From NCBI GenBank assembly GCA_964517345.1, contig CAZFBZ010000020.1, positions 1-25,867 on the forward strand: a stretch of DNA of 25,867 nucleotides, read 5' to 3'. This DNA is from DAISLF01 sp964517345. GTDB lineage: Bacteria > Patescibacteriota > Gracilibacteria > Peribacterales > Peribacteraceae. Under the pieces are notes generated by a model. That model was not told where the DNA came from, did not search any database, and saw nothing but the letters and a program-made list of their open reading frames with translations. Shown here piece after piece: positions 14,363 to 22,238 of the stretch; position 1 is the stretch's first letter, and every line of letters begins with the position of its first letter. The position numbers and the translations under genes are program-made.

Positions 14363-14902
14363 TCAGGCGACCTGTACGATCTCGTAGCGGATGATGCCCG
14401 ACGGCGAATGAATCTCGACCGTGTCGCCCTTGTGCCTTCCCAACAGGGATTTGCCGATCGGCGATTCGTTGCTGATCTTCTGGTCGAGCGGGTCGGCTTC
14501 CGTGGAACCGACGATGGTGTACTTCTCCTGATCGTCGTTTTCGGTCTTGTTGATGAGCGTCACGGTGGAACCGATGTCGATCTCTTTGGAGCGCGTGTCG
14601 CTCTTCTTCTCGGTGATGATCTTGGCGTTCTTAATCTTCTGTTCGAGTTCCAGGATGCGTCCTTCCACGAAAGCCTGCTCGTTCTTAGCCTCCTCGTACT
14701 CGGAGTTCTCGGAAAGATCGCCGTAGGAGATGGCTTCCTTCAGGCGCTGGGCGACCTCCTGGCGACGCACGGTCTTGAGCTCGTGGAGTTCGTCCTTCAG
14801 CTTCTTCAGACCGTCCTTGGTCACGAGAGTCTGGTCGTCATCTCCGAAGCTCGCTGCCGCGCCGCCGGTTGTGTCATCGTCAGTCAGGATGTCGTCAGCC
14901 AT
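14363..14902 (-). CDS. greA: Transcription elongation factor GreA
   Basis: A 179-residue GreA, somewhat longer than the usual 155-160. After an acidic N-terminal extension (about residues 1-27), the coiled-coil domain starts at VTKDGLKKLKDELHEL and contains the family signature GDLSENSEYEEAKNEQAFVE, whose acidic residues sit at the coil tip that enters the RNA polymerase secondary channel. The C-terminal FKBP-like domain has IDIGSTVTLIN, YTIVGSTEADP and the signature ISNESPIGKSLLGRHKGDTVE. The protein stimulates cleavage of backtracked transcripts. The frame is open to a TTG at 14956, but ATG 14902 gives the sensible N-terminus. A TACAAT hexamer lies 26 nt upstream, so this gene would have a short leader. 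It is downstream of carB on the same strand with an 87-nt gap. Confidence 0.95.
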   Translation of the reverse strand: MADDILTDDDTTGGAAASFGDDDQTLVTKDGLKKLKDELHELKTVRRQEVAQRLKEAISYGDLSENSEYEEAKNEQAFVEGRILELEQKIKNAKIITEKKSDTRSKEIDIGSTVTLINKTENDDQEKYTIVGSTEADPLDQKISNESPIGKSLLGRHKGDTVEIHSPSGIIRYEIVQVA

Positions 14903-14928
14903 GGAAAAACAGTGGGGAAAGCCTTGGG

Positions 14929-14934
14929 ATTGTA
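14929..14934 (-). promoter_or_regulatory. Possible -10 element (TACAAT) of greA
   Basis: TACAAT on the minus strand ends 26 nt before ATG 14902. The leader would be about 20 nt and has no clear Shine-Dalgarno site. It is one of the few starts without a close -10. Confidence 0.35.
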
Positions 14935-14964
14935 CTGGAAACCGGCCTTGTGACAAGCGGTTGC

Positions 14965-14983
14965 AGGGGTCTCCGGAGCCCCT
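14965..14983 (-). terminator. Possible hairpin after carB
   Basis: On the minus strand, 6 nt after the carB stop, AGGGG and CCCCT pair around an inner CTC/GAG. No T run follows, so it may be a weak or factor-assisted terminator, or an RNA 3' end hairpin. Confidence 0.35.
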
Positions 14984-14989
14984 ATCGGC

Positions 14990-17900
14990 TCAGGATTGAG
15001 GCGTGTTGAGCAGGTCCGGCCAGCGCATCAGCGGCAGCTTGGCGGGATCCTCCTGTGCCATAGCCTCCACAATGCGCTTGGCAAGCTGGACGTTGGTGAT
15101 GAGCGGAATGCCGTGGTCGGTCGCGATGCGGCGGATATAGTAACCGTCGGTCTGTTCGTCGCCGCTCGTGTGCGTCGGGATGTTGATGACGAGATCGATG
15201 CGCTTCTGCTCCAGGTACTCGCGGATATTCGGACTGCGCGGCTCCGAGACTTTGTGCAGCAGCGCCGACGGGATATCGCGTGACTGCAGGAACTCGTGGG
15301 TGTTGGCCGTCGCGAAGAACGAGAAGCCCTTCTGTTGCAGCTGCTGGATGGCCTGCAGCATGTCCATCTTGTCCTCCAGCCGGCCGATGGTCACGAGGAT
15401 GTTTTTCTGCGGGAGCCTGAAGCCGACCGCAAGCATAGCCGTCAGCAACGCCTGCTCCGCATTGGTGCCGAAGCACGCCACTTCGCCCGTGCTCGCCATC
15501 TCCACGCCCAGCCGCGGGTCGGCGCCCTTCAGACGGCTGAAGCTGAACTGCGCGGCCTTCACCGCGACGTGGTCCAAATCGACGGTCTGGTAGCGCCTGC
15601 CGGTCGGAGCCTTGCGAAGCAGCGCCTGGGCCGCGAGTGCCGGAAAGTTCTCGCCGGTGACCTTGCTGACGAACGGGAAGCTGCGGCTGCAGCGCAGGTT
15701 GCACTCGATCACCTTGAGGCGGTTATTCTTGGCGAGGAACTGAATGTTGAACGGGCCGCTGATCTGCAGACCCTTGGCAATCTCCTTCGCGGCCACTTTC
15801 AGCTGACGGAGCGTGGCCATATTCACGCGCTGCGGCGGCATGACGATCGTAGCGTCGCCGGAGTGCACGCCCGCGTTCTCGATGTGCTCCGAGACGGCAT
15901 AGAGGAGCAATTCACCGTTCTGCGCGACGCCATCGAATTCGATTTCCTTGGCGCCCTGCTCAAACTTGGAGATGACCACCGGCGCGTCCGGCGACACCAG
16001 CGCCGCCTGCTGCAGGTACGCTTCCAAGTCGTTGCCGGAGTGCACCACGGCCATCGCGGCGCCGGAGAGGACGTAGCTGGGGCGCACGATCACGGGATAG
16101 CCGACGCTCTCGGAGAACGCCTTGGCCGAGCCCATCTCCGCGAATTCCTTCCACTCCGGCTGGTCCACGCCGAGGGTATCGAGCAGCTGGCTGAACTTAT
16201 GGCGGTCCTCCGCGCGGTCGATGTCCTTCCAGTCCGTGCCCATGATCGGCAGGCCTGCTGCAGCGAGCTTGGGCGCGAGCGAGTTGGGGATCTGGCCGCC
16301 CATGGAAACAACGATGCCAGCCGGATGCGTTACCTCCGCGATGTCGCGCACGCGCTCCTCCGTGAGCTGCTCGAAGAACAAGCTGTCGGACTCGTCGTAG
16401 TCGGTGCTGACGGTCTCGGGGTTGCTGTTGACCGTGATCACCCTGTAGCCCTGTCGCTGGAGTTCCTTGGTGGCCTGCACGCAGCACCAGTCAAACTCGA
16501 CAGATGACCCGATGGAGTACGGCCCGCCGCCGAGCACGATGGCCCAGGGCTTGCCGCCCTCGGGGAACTCCACGTCGTGCTGGGTGCCGTGGTAAGTCAT
16601 GTACAGGTAGTTGGTCTGCGCGGGGAATTCGCCGGCGAGCGTGTCGATCTGCTTGATGACCGGACGCAGGTTCATCTCCTGGCGCTGAGCGCGGATCTTC
16701 TCCATCACGGTGTCGCGGATCTGCGCGACGGCCTTGTCCGAGAAGCCGGACATTTTCGCCCTGCGCAGCAGATCGCCCTCAAGTGCGCCGCCTTTCGTCT
16801 GAAAGAGCTCGCGCGCGATGCCGGCGCAATGCTTGATGCGCTGGAGGAACCACTTGTCGATGCCGGTGGCGATGTTCACTTCCTCCGGCGTCCATTCTCC
16901 GGCCAGCGCTTCGGCGACCGCGAAGATGCGGCGCGGGGTGGGACGCTTCACTTCCTTCGTGACATCCTCGAAGGAGAAGGGGACCGGGTACAGGCCCTCG
17001 GCCCCGATGTTGAGCATGCGGATCGCCTTTTGCAGCGCTTCCTCGAATGTACGGCCGAGCGCCATGACTTCGCCGACGGACTTCATCTCGCTCGTCACCT
17101 GGTCCGAGACAAACCGGAATTTCTGGAGATCCCAGCGCGGCATCTTGAGTGCGACATAATCGAGCGCCGGTTCAAAATCGGCGCACGTCACCTTCGTGAT
17201 CGCGTTTTTCAGATCTGGCAGCGTGTAGCCGAGCGCGAGTTTCGCCGCGACGAACGCCAGCGGATAGCCCGTCGCCTTGGAAGCGAGCGCGGAGCTGCGG
17301 CTGAGGCGCGCGTTTACCTCGATCACGCGGTATTTGCGCGAGCGGGGATCGAGCGCGTACTGGATGTTGCACTCGCCGACGATCTTCAGATGGCGGATGA
17401 CCTTGAGCGCGATCGTGCGCAGCATCTGGTACTCGAAGTTGTCGAGTGTCTGGCTGGGTGCGACGACGATGGACTCGCCGGTGTGGATGCCCAGCGGGTC
17501 GACGTTTTCCATATTGCAGACCGTGATGCAGTTGTCGGCGTTATCGCGGACCACCTCGTACTCGATTTCCTTCCATCCCGTCAGGTCTTCCTCCACCAGC
17601 ACCTGGTGCGATTCCACGAAGGCCACTTTCAGCAGGTCGCGCAGTTCCTCTTCGTTGTGTGCCCGGCCGCTTCCTTTGCCGCCCAGTGCGAACGCGGCAC
17701 GGATGATGACGGGATAGCCGATCTCCTTGGCAGCCGCGAGCGCCTCGGTCACGGCCTCGCAGGCGCGGGAGAGCGGCACTTCGACGCCGATGGAACGGAG
17801 CTCGGCGTTGAAGAGCGCGCGGTCCTCGGTCTTGCGGATGCTGTCGACCGGAGTGCCGAGCACGCGGACGTTGTGCTTCGCCAGGACGCCGGTTTCCTCC

Positions 17901-18250
17901 AGTTTCACGCCGCAGTTGAGAGCCGTCTGGCCGCCGAAGCTGAGCGCGATGGCGTCCGGCTTCTCTTTCTCAATGACCTGCTCCACGAAAGCGGGCGTCA
18001 CCGGGACGAAGTACACGGCGTCGGCGAGACCCCAGCTCGTCTGGTTCGTGGCGATGTTCGGGTTGATGAGCACCACGCGCTTGCCTTCCTCTTTAAAGGC
18101 TTTGATCGCCTGGCTTCCGGAGTAATCAAACTCGCCGGCTTCGCCGATTTTCAGCGCTCCGGAGCCGAGCAGGAGAATCGTCTTCGCGGAAAAATCAGAC
18201 CCCTCGCCCTGAGCGGGCGCCAAGGTGCCGGTATCCTGCACGGCGTTCAT
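14990..18250 (-). CDS. carB: Carbamoyl-phosphate synthase large chain
   Basis: A 1086-residue, full-length CarB that makes carbamoyl phosphate from bicarbonate, ammonia (from CarA) and two ATP, feeding pyrimidine and arginine synthesis. The N-terminal half has the pre-ATP-grasp GSGALKIGEAGEFDYSGSQA, then ATP-grasp 1 (about 130-400) with AFALGGKGSGRAHNEEEL and the metal/ATP segment YRVIEVNARLSRSSALASKA. A helical oligomerisation region follows (about 410-555). The second half repeats the plan with GGGPYSIGSSVEFDWC, VRPSYVLSGAAMAVV and LKVIECNLRCSRSFPFVSKV. Residues about 950-1070 form the MGS-like allosteric domain (ILVTIGRLEDKMDML, then TDGYYIRRIATDHGIPLITN). A short N-terminal extension (about 25 residues) precedes the first domain. 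carA is not in the window. A TAGTCT -10 lies 9 nt before ATG 18250. Confidence 0.97.
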   Translation of the reverse strand: MNAVQDTGTLAPAQGEGSDFSAKTILLLGSGALKIGEAGEFDYSGSQAIKAFKEEGKRVVLINPNIATNQTSWGLADAVYFVPVTPAFVEQVIEKEKPDAIALSFGGQTALNCGVKLEETGVLAKHNVRVLGTPVDSIRKTEDRALFNAELRSIGVEVPLSRACEAVTEALAAAKEIGYPVIIRAAFALGGKGSGRAHNEEELRDLLKVAFVESHQVLVEEDLTGWKEIEYEVVRDNADNCITVCNMENVDPLGIHTGESIVVAPSQTLDNFEYQMLRTIALKVIRHLKIVGECNIQYALDPRSRKYRVIEVNARLSRSSALASKATGYPLAFVAAKLALGYTLPDLKNAITKVTCADFEPALDYVALKMPRWDLQKFRFVSDQVTSEMKSVGEVMALGRTFEEALQKAIRMLNIGAEGLYPVPFSFEDVTKEVKRPTPRRIFAVAEALAGEWTPEEVNIATGIDKWFLQRIKHCAGIARELFQTKGGALEGDLLRRAKMSGFSDKAVAQIRDTVMEKIRAQRQEMNLRPVIKQIDTLAGEFPAQTNYLYMTYHGTQHDVEFPEGGKPWAIVLGGGPYSIGSSVEFDWCCVQATKELQRQGYRVITVNSNPETVSTDYDESDSLFFEQLTEERVRDIAEVTHPAGIVVSMGGQIPNSLAPKLAAAGLPIMGTDWKDIDRAEDRHKFSQLLDTLGVDQPEWKEFAEMGSAKAFSESVGYPVIVRPSYVLSGAAMAVVHSGNDLEAYLQQAALVSPDAPVVISKFEQGAKEIEFDGVAQNGELLLYAVSEHIENAGVHSGDATIVMPPQRVNMATLRQLKVAAKEIAKGLQISGPFNIQFLAKNNRLKVIECNLRCSRSFPFVSKVTGENFPALAAQALLRKAPTGRRYQTVDLDHVAVKAAQFSFSRLKGADPRLGVEMASTGEVACFGTNAEQALLTAMLAVGFRLPQKNILVTIGRLEDKMDMLQAIQQLQQKGFSFFATANTHEFLQSRDIPSALLHKVSEPRSPNIREYLEQKRIDLVINIPTHTSGDEQTDGYYIRRIATDHGIPLITNVQLAKRIVEAMAQEDPAKLPLMRWPDLLNTPQS

Positions 18251-18259
18251 GTCCCGCGG

Positions 18260-18265
18260 AGACTA
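18260..18265 (-). promoter_or_regulatory. -10 element (TAGTCT) of carB
   Basis: TAGTCT on the minus strand ends 9 nt before ATG 18250, predicting a leader of about 3 nt. A leader this short leaves no room for a riboswitch or attenuator. Confidence 0.45.
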
Positions 18266-18389
18266 CCGGGCTGACGGGGCGGGGGCAAGGGACTCGTGTC
18301 ACTTCCCTTTTGCATGCCCCGGAGCGCGATGGAGTCCCGAAACGCGGCCTCTGGCAAGCCCCGCGCGTTGCCTTGCATCGGCTCTGCGG

Positions 18390-18395
18390 TACTCT
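18390..18395 (+). promoter_or_regulatory. -10 element (TACTCT) of the second SLH gene
   Basis: TACTCT ends exactly 6 nt before GTG 18402, where the signal peptide begins. This fixes the start and excludes upstream in-frame ATGs back to 18225. Confidence 0.55.
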
Positions 18396-18401
18396 GCCAT
18401 C

Positions 18402-19250
18402 GTGCTCCGACGCTTTCTCTCTTTGTCCTTCGCGCTGACACTCCTTGCGCCGTCTCTGGCGTTTGCCGATGCCTACGCGGATCTCAAATCCGCGCTCAAC
18501 GGCGTGCGTGCGGGCATTGAGCTCGATCTGAAGGATCTGGAAGCGGATGCGGCCGAGACGGCGCTGGAATCCCGCGACGAGTTCTTCCCCGATGACGGGC
18601 AGGTATCCTCGCGCCGGACCGGCGACGAGGCCAATGCGACTGTCGTCACATTCCGGATCGGAGGCGTGCCGTATCTGCTCAACGATGTGCCGCTGACGGC
18701 CTGGTTTGCACCGTATGTGCGTGATGTCGCCGAGAAGGGCATTGTCTCGGGCTACCGCAGCGCCGACGGAGTACCGCTGGGCATCTTCGGCCCGGAGCGC
18801 AGCGTGTCCATCGAGGAACTCGCCAAGATGGCCGTCGTCGCGGCGGGCATTGATCCTGCCACCTGTGGTGCACCGAAGAACCTTGGTGCCCAAAAGAGCT
18901 GGTCCGCGCAGGTGATTGCGTGTGCCGAACGGAATAACTTCGCCGTGTACGGAGACGGCACCGTCGGGGTGACGCGCCCCGCGACCCGCGCCGAGGTCGT
19001 GATGACGCTGCTCCAGGCGTTCGGCGTGCAGTTGCAGGACATCGATCCCAGCAAGCCGCTCTTCACCGATGTGTCGGCGTCCACACTCTTTTCTGCCGCC
19101 ATCAACACCGCGGTGCGCGACGGCATCGTCATCGGCTACACCGACGCGCAGGGCAAACTCACCGGCCTGTTCGGTCCCGAGAAGCCCGTCAACCGCGCGG
19201 AAATCGCCAAGATCCTCAGTATCGCGATTCAGTTGTACGCGCGGCGCTGA
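18402..19250 (+). CDS. Secreted SLH-domain protein
   Basis: A 282-residue exported protein. It starts at GTG 18402, giving a clean signal peptide (LRRFLSLSFALTLLAPSLAFA). The frame is open further upstream, but the start is set by the -10 hexamer exactly 6 nt away. Residues about 23-80 are acidic and helical (LKSALNGVRAGIELDLKDLE), possibly a coiled coil. Three SLH repeats follow: about 80-150 (LTAWFAPYVRDVAEKGIVSG, GIFGPERSVSIEELAKM), 165-210 (ACAERNNFAVYGDGTVG, RPATRAEVVMTLLQ) and 222-280 (FTDVSASTLFSAAI, then GLFGPEKPVNRAEIAKIL). SLH repeats anchor proteins to the cell wall. It has no other recognisable domain, so it may be a cell-wall-bound structural protein. It is divergent from carB and converges with the EamA gene with a 3-nt gap. 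Confidence 0.88.
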   Translation: MLRRFLSLSFALTLLAPSLAFADAYADLKSALNGVRAGIELDLKDLEADAAETALESRDEFFPDDGQVSSRRTGDEANATVVTFRIGGVPYLLNDVPLTAWFAPYVRDVAEKGIVSGYRSADGVPLGIFGPERSVSIEELAKMAVVAAGIDPATCGAPKNLGAQKSWSAQVIACAERNNFAVYGDGTVGVTRPATRAEVVMTLLQAFGVQLQDIDPSKPLFTDVSASTLFSAAINTAVRDGIVIGYTDAQGKLTGLFGPEKPVNRAEIAKILSIAIQLYARR

Positions 19251-19253
19251 GCC

Positions 19254-20258
19254 TCAGGCCAGACGGGTCGGGTGCGCCTGGCGCAGGTGCTTTTCCAGGT
19301 GATCCTCGCTCGGGTGGATGCCCATGAACTCCAGCAGGCAGGCGCCCGCGATGATCAGTCCGCCTCCCACGAAGTGGTAGAGGAAGATCTCCTCGTGCAG
19401 GTAGAAGTGCGAGAACGCGATCGATCCGATGACGGGCAGCATCAGCGCCATGGACACGGTCGTCGTCGGCAGGCGCTCCATCGCGGCGTAGAACGTGAAG
19501 CCGTTAAGGAAGCGCGAGATGAATGCGAAACCGAAGAGCACCGGCAGCAGCGCGAGCGGAAAGCTCAGAACCTCTTCGCCGAGCGTCATCGGGAGGAACG
19601 GCGAGATCAGAAAGAAGCAGGCGATAGCCGTAATGGATCGTGCCAGGATGGCGATGTGCGGATCGCAGTGGTGCAGGTATTTGCGATACACGACACTTCC
19701 TCCGCTGTAGGCGAGGCACGAGAAGAGCACGAGCAGGTCGCCCGACTGGAGCGAGACTCCCGCGGTGAAGCCCTGCAGCGCGATGACGGTCGCTCCGAGA
19801 AGCACGGTGAGGATCGAGGCGAGATGCGCCCGGCTGAACGACTCGCGCAGCACGAGTACCGCGAGGAACGTGAGGAACACCGATTCCATGTTCCCGAAGA
19901 GCGCCGAGTTCACGGCGGTCGTCAGGTGGATGCCGCCGAAGCGCAGCAGCGGCGCGGCGAATCCGCTGAGCAGGCCGATCGAGAGCAGGGGCAGCAGCAT
20001 CGCGTGCGGGAGTTGCGCCAGCTTGCGAAGCGTCGGGATGGTGCCGAAGGACAGCATGACGAAGAACGCGGTCAGCACCTCGCTCAGAAACATCAGTGAG
20101 AGCGGAGAGAGTGCGTTGGTCAGTGACTTAGCGAAACTGTTGTACGTTGAGCATGCGAACACCATGACCACGAGTGCCATCCAGCCGATGGCTTCGGAGG
20201 AGTAGCTTTCCTGCTTCCAATGCAGAAACGGCCAGCGGCGGACGTCGATGGAGATCAT
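19254..20258 (-). CDS. EamA/DMT-family membrane transporter
   Basis: A 334-residue protein with about ten membrane segments in two five-helix halves, the layout of drug/metabolite transporters with two EamA domains. Visible segments include GWMALVVMVFACSTYNSFA, LSLMFLSEVLTAFFVML, SVFLTFLAVLVL, ASILTVLLGATVIAL, ITAIACFFLISPFLP and FVGGGLIIAGACLLEF. The first half ends with the typical PLLRFGGIHLTTAVNSALFG and the second with YAAMERLPTTTVSMALMLPVIG, both EamA hallmarks. Substrates in this family range from amino acids to nucleotide derivatives; this one is unknown. It starts at ATG 20258 behind the best sigma-70-type promoter in the window. The promoter region is unusually A+T-rich compared with its surroundings. 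The stop is 3 nt from that of the convergent SLH gene. Confidence 0.88.
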   Translation of the reverse strand: MISIDVRRWPFLHWKQESYSSEAIGWMALVVMVFACSTYNSFAKSLTNALSPLSLMFLSEVLTAFFVMLSFGTIPTLRKLAQLPHAMLLPLLSIGLLSGFAAPLLRFGGIHLTTAVNSALFGNMESVFLTFLAVLVLRESFSRAHLASILTVLLGATVIALQGFTAGVSLQSGDLLVLFSCLAYSGGSVVYRKYLHHCDPHIAILARSITAIACFFLISPFLPMTLGEEVLSFPLALLPVLFGFAFISRFLNGFTFYAAMERLPTTTVSMALMLPVIGSIAFSHFYLHEEIFLYHFVGGGLIIAGACLLEFMGIHPSEDHLEKHLRQAHPTRLA

Positions 20259-20273
20259 GTGTATTTGAAGCTA

Positions 20274-20302
20274 ATTATAACATATTTATGTATATTTGAC
20301 AA
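20274..20302 (-). promoter_or_regulatory. Near-consensus sigma-70 promoter of the EamA transporter
   Basis: TTGTCA (20302-20297) and TATAAT (20279-20274), read on the minus strand, are separated by exactly 17 nt, with an additional TGT extended -10. The start codon is 15 nt after the -10. It is the only promoter here with good matches to both elements. Confidence 0.75.
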
Positions 20303-20350
20303 ATAGGCACAGCGGGCAGGGCATGGCTTCCGTCAGCCGAGATTCACCGT

Positions 20351-20356
20351 TAGAAT
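20351..20356 (+). promoter_or_regulatory. -10 element (TAGAAT) of the CsaA-like gene
   Basis: TAGAAT ends exactly 6 nt before ATG 20363, predicting a leaderless transcript. Confidence 0.55.
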
Positions 20357-20362
20357 CCGCGC

Positions 20363-20692
20363 ATGATCGCCTGGGAGGACTTCGAGAAAGTCGATATCCG
20401 CGTCGGCAAGGTGCTGGAGGTGGAGCCGTTTGCCGGCCGGCACTCCACGCACATCCTGAAGATCGACTTCGGGCCGGAGATCGGCATCAAGAAGTCGCTG
20501 GCGAAGCTCAAGCCGCGCTACGACGGACCGGAACTGATCGGCACGCAGGTGCTGGGTGTCGTGAATTTCCCGCCGCGCCAAATCGGTCCGCACATGTCCG
20601 AGACGCTCACGCTCGGCGTGCCGGACGGAGGCGACGGCATCGCGCTCATCCGCCCGGACGCCCGGGTACCGGAAGGAGGACGTCTGTTCTGA
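20363..20692 (+). CDS. csaA: tRNA-binding domain protein (CsaA-like)
   Basis: A 109-residue protein made of a single OB-fold tRNA-binding domain of the EMAP-II/CsaA type. The signature starts at FEKVDIRVGKVLEVEPF and continues with ILKIDFGPEIGIKKSLAKL, LIGTQVLGVVNFPPRQIG, the SETLTLGV strand that usually reads SEvLvlG, and DGIALIRPDARVPEGGRL. The same domain occurs at the C-terminus of some methionyl-tRNA synthetases and in Arc1p and Trbp111. The length and stand-alone form fit CsaA, a proposed chaperone or tRNA-binding protein in Bacillus. The start is ATG 20363, with a TAGAAT -10 exactly 6 nt upstream. It is divergent from the EamA gene and converges with the anti-sigma candidate. An imperfect hairpin overlaps its stop. 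Confidence 0.92.
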   Translation: MIAWEDFEKVDIRVGKVLEVEPFAGRHSTHILKIDFGPEIGIKKSLAKLKPRYDGPELIGTQVLGVVNFPPRQIGPHMSETLTLGVPDGGDGIALIRPDARVPEGGRLF

Positions 20693-20718
20693 CGTCCCCC
20701 GGTCCGGTTCGTTTTTTT
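20678..20718 (+). terminator. Hairpin and T run between convergent genes
   Basis: GGACGTC (20678-20684) and GACGTCC (20691-20697) form a 7-bp stem with a TGTTCT loop that contains part of the csaA-like stop. A seven-T run lies 14 nt later (20712-20718). The spacing is not canonical, so this is a tentative terminator. Confidence 0.4.
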
Positions 20719-22238
20719 CAGTACAGGATCGTGCCCGGGTTTCCCTCGGTCTTCAGCAGTTCCTTGGCGAGCGGCACGGTGACTGTGCGGCGCCACGGGC
20801 CGTTTTGCGGATCGGCGTTCTCCACCGGGAAGATCAGTGCAGGCACCACAAGTTCGTCCTGCATCGCGCCGTTTTCGGAGAGTTTGTAGTAGAGCACGTT
20901 GCCGAGAGTCGGCGCGCCGAGCTTCACCGTCACCTGCTTGAGTTTCACGTCCTCCGGATATGCTCCGTCGGGGAGATTGTCGATGCGCGAGAGATACTCT
21001 TTCACGTCGGTGGCGGCGGTGACCGCGGCGTACTCGGAGCGTGAGTAGGTCTGGTTCTGCAGGCCGTACATGTCGGAGACGCGCTTGCTGCGCCCGTCGA
21101 CGCTCACGCGGAGCCCCATCTTGGTGCCGCCCTGGTCGTACACGGGCCGACCGTCGATGATGAGCGGATAGAGCACCTGCACGGCCTCCGGGATATAGGC
21201 CATGCTCTTGTCCGCGAGGCGCTCGTAGTCGCGCTTCCAGACTTCGTCCATCTCCGCCTTCCCGTAGTGGGAGACGTCCACGCCGTGCTCTTTGAGGAAT
21301 GCGTCGGCGGCGGCGATGGCCGTCTCGGGCGACGGCAGGTTCTCGATCTTCATGCGGTAGCGCTGGAAGCAGGCGTCATCCCTGCAGGCGTTTTCCGGAT
21401 GCGGCCAGCGCTGCCAGTTCTGCGAGACGGAGACGCTGCCTTCGCCCAGCATGACGCTGATGATGTGGCCGTACTCCTTGTCTTCGATGAAGTTCACCGA
21501 GTCGAGTCCGGCGCTGCCGAACGTGCTCAGGTCGACGGATCCGAGACGCAGCGCGGATGCGATGGACGAGAGTGGCGGGCGCGTCAGGTTCTTCTCGCGG
21601 CGGAGCACGCCGACGGTGTCACCCGGCAGTTCGGGCAGATCGCCGTCGTATGTGTATGTGAACTCCGTCGGGTTGTAGATCATCATGTCCGTCGCGACAC
21701 CTCCTCCTCCGCCTCCGGTGTAGCCGAGCTTGGCGTTCGATGACTCTGCGGTCGGCATGGGCGCCTGGGGCGCGGCGATGCCGGACGTCGTCGGCCCTCC
21801 GCCGCCGCTCTGATTGCGGGAGCCGGCTTCCGGCTGTGCGTTGACGGCAGCGAGATCGCCGAAGGCGTTGGCGGGCACGTCGCGCACGTCATAGGCGAAC
21901 AGACCGGAGGACTCCTGCGTGAGCGCCGGGGAGCCGGCGTTCCTGGGCAGGAGCGACAGCGCGGGAACGAGCACCACAGTCGCCACGACCGCTCCGGCCA
22001 GGCCGAAGCCAAAGCCCTGCCACGGGAAGGCGGCGGGCAGCGGGGGTTGCGAAGAGAGTTCCTTGGCGCGCAGAGAGAGCTTGCGACGCAGCTCCTCGAC
22101 GAATTGCGCGTCGGGTTCGCGGCCGGGATCGTTCTTCAGCAGCTGCGCGATGAGCGGCACGAGTTCTTTCTCGTGCGAGCGCAGGGCGGGGTCGATCTCG
22201 TAGAGATCGTCCAGGAAGGATTGGATGCGGGAGTTCAT
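20718..22238 (-). CDS. Membrane protein coupled to the ECF sigma factor, putative anti-sigma factor
   Basis: A 506-residue protein with one membrane segment. Residues 1-68 form a soluble helical N-terminal domain (SRIQSFLDDLYEIDPALRSH, QFVEELRRKLSLRAKEL). One membrane segment follows (about 74-95, GFGFGLAGAVVATVVLVPAL), then a Gly/Pro/Ser-rich linker and a large extracytoplasmic domain (about 160-506) with QNWQRWPHPEN, AVQVLYPLIIDGRPVYDQGG, MGLRVSVDGRSKRVSDMYGL and ATDVKEYLSRIDNLP. The outer domain vaguely recalls YycH/YycI-type sensors, but I cannot name a family. ATG 22238 overlaps the sigma stop as ATGA, so the two are translationally coupled at matched levels. That gene order and single-pass topology are typical of ECF anti-sigma factors. 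No zinc-binding HxxxCxxC anti-sigma motif is visible. Confidence 0.75.
   Translation of the reverse strand: MNSRIQSFLDDLYEIDPALRSHEKELVPLIAQLLKNDPGREPDAQFVEELRRKLSLRAKELSSQPPLPAAFPWQGFGFGLAGAVVATVVLVPALSLLPRNAGSPALTQESSGLFAYDVRDVPANAFGDLAAVNAQPEAGSRNQSGGGGPTTSGIAAPQAPMPTAESSNAKLGYTGGGGGGVATDMMIYNPTEFTYTYDGDLPELPGDTVGVLRREKNLTRPPLSSIASALRLGSVDLSTFGSAGLDSVNFIEDKEYGHIISVMLGEGSVSVSQNWQRWPHPENACRDDACFQRYRMKIENLPSPETAIAAADAFLKEHGVDVSHYGKAEMDEVWKRDYERLADKSMAYIPEAVQVLYPLIIDGRPVYDQGGTKMGLRVSVDGRSKRVSDMYGLQNQTYSRSEYAAVTAATDVKEYLSRIDNLPDGAYPEDVKLKQVTVKLGAPTLGNVLYYKLSENGAMQDELVVPALIFPVENADPQNGPWRRTVTVPLAKELLKTEGNPGTILY

Noticed and set aside
16577..18274. A 565-codon open frame on the plus strand opposite carB.
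   Set aside because: It is a mirror of the carB codon pattern (Arg/His/Asp/Leu-rich) and has no recognisable features.
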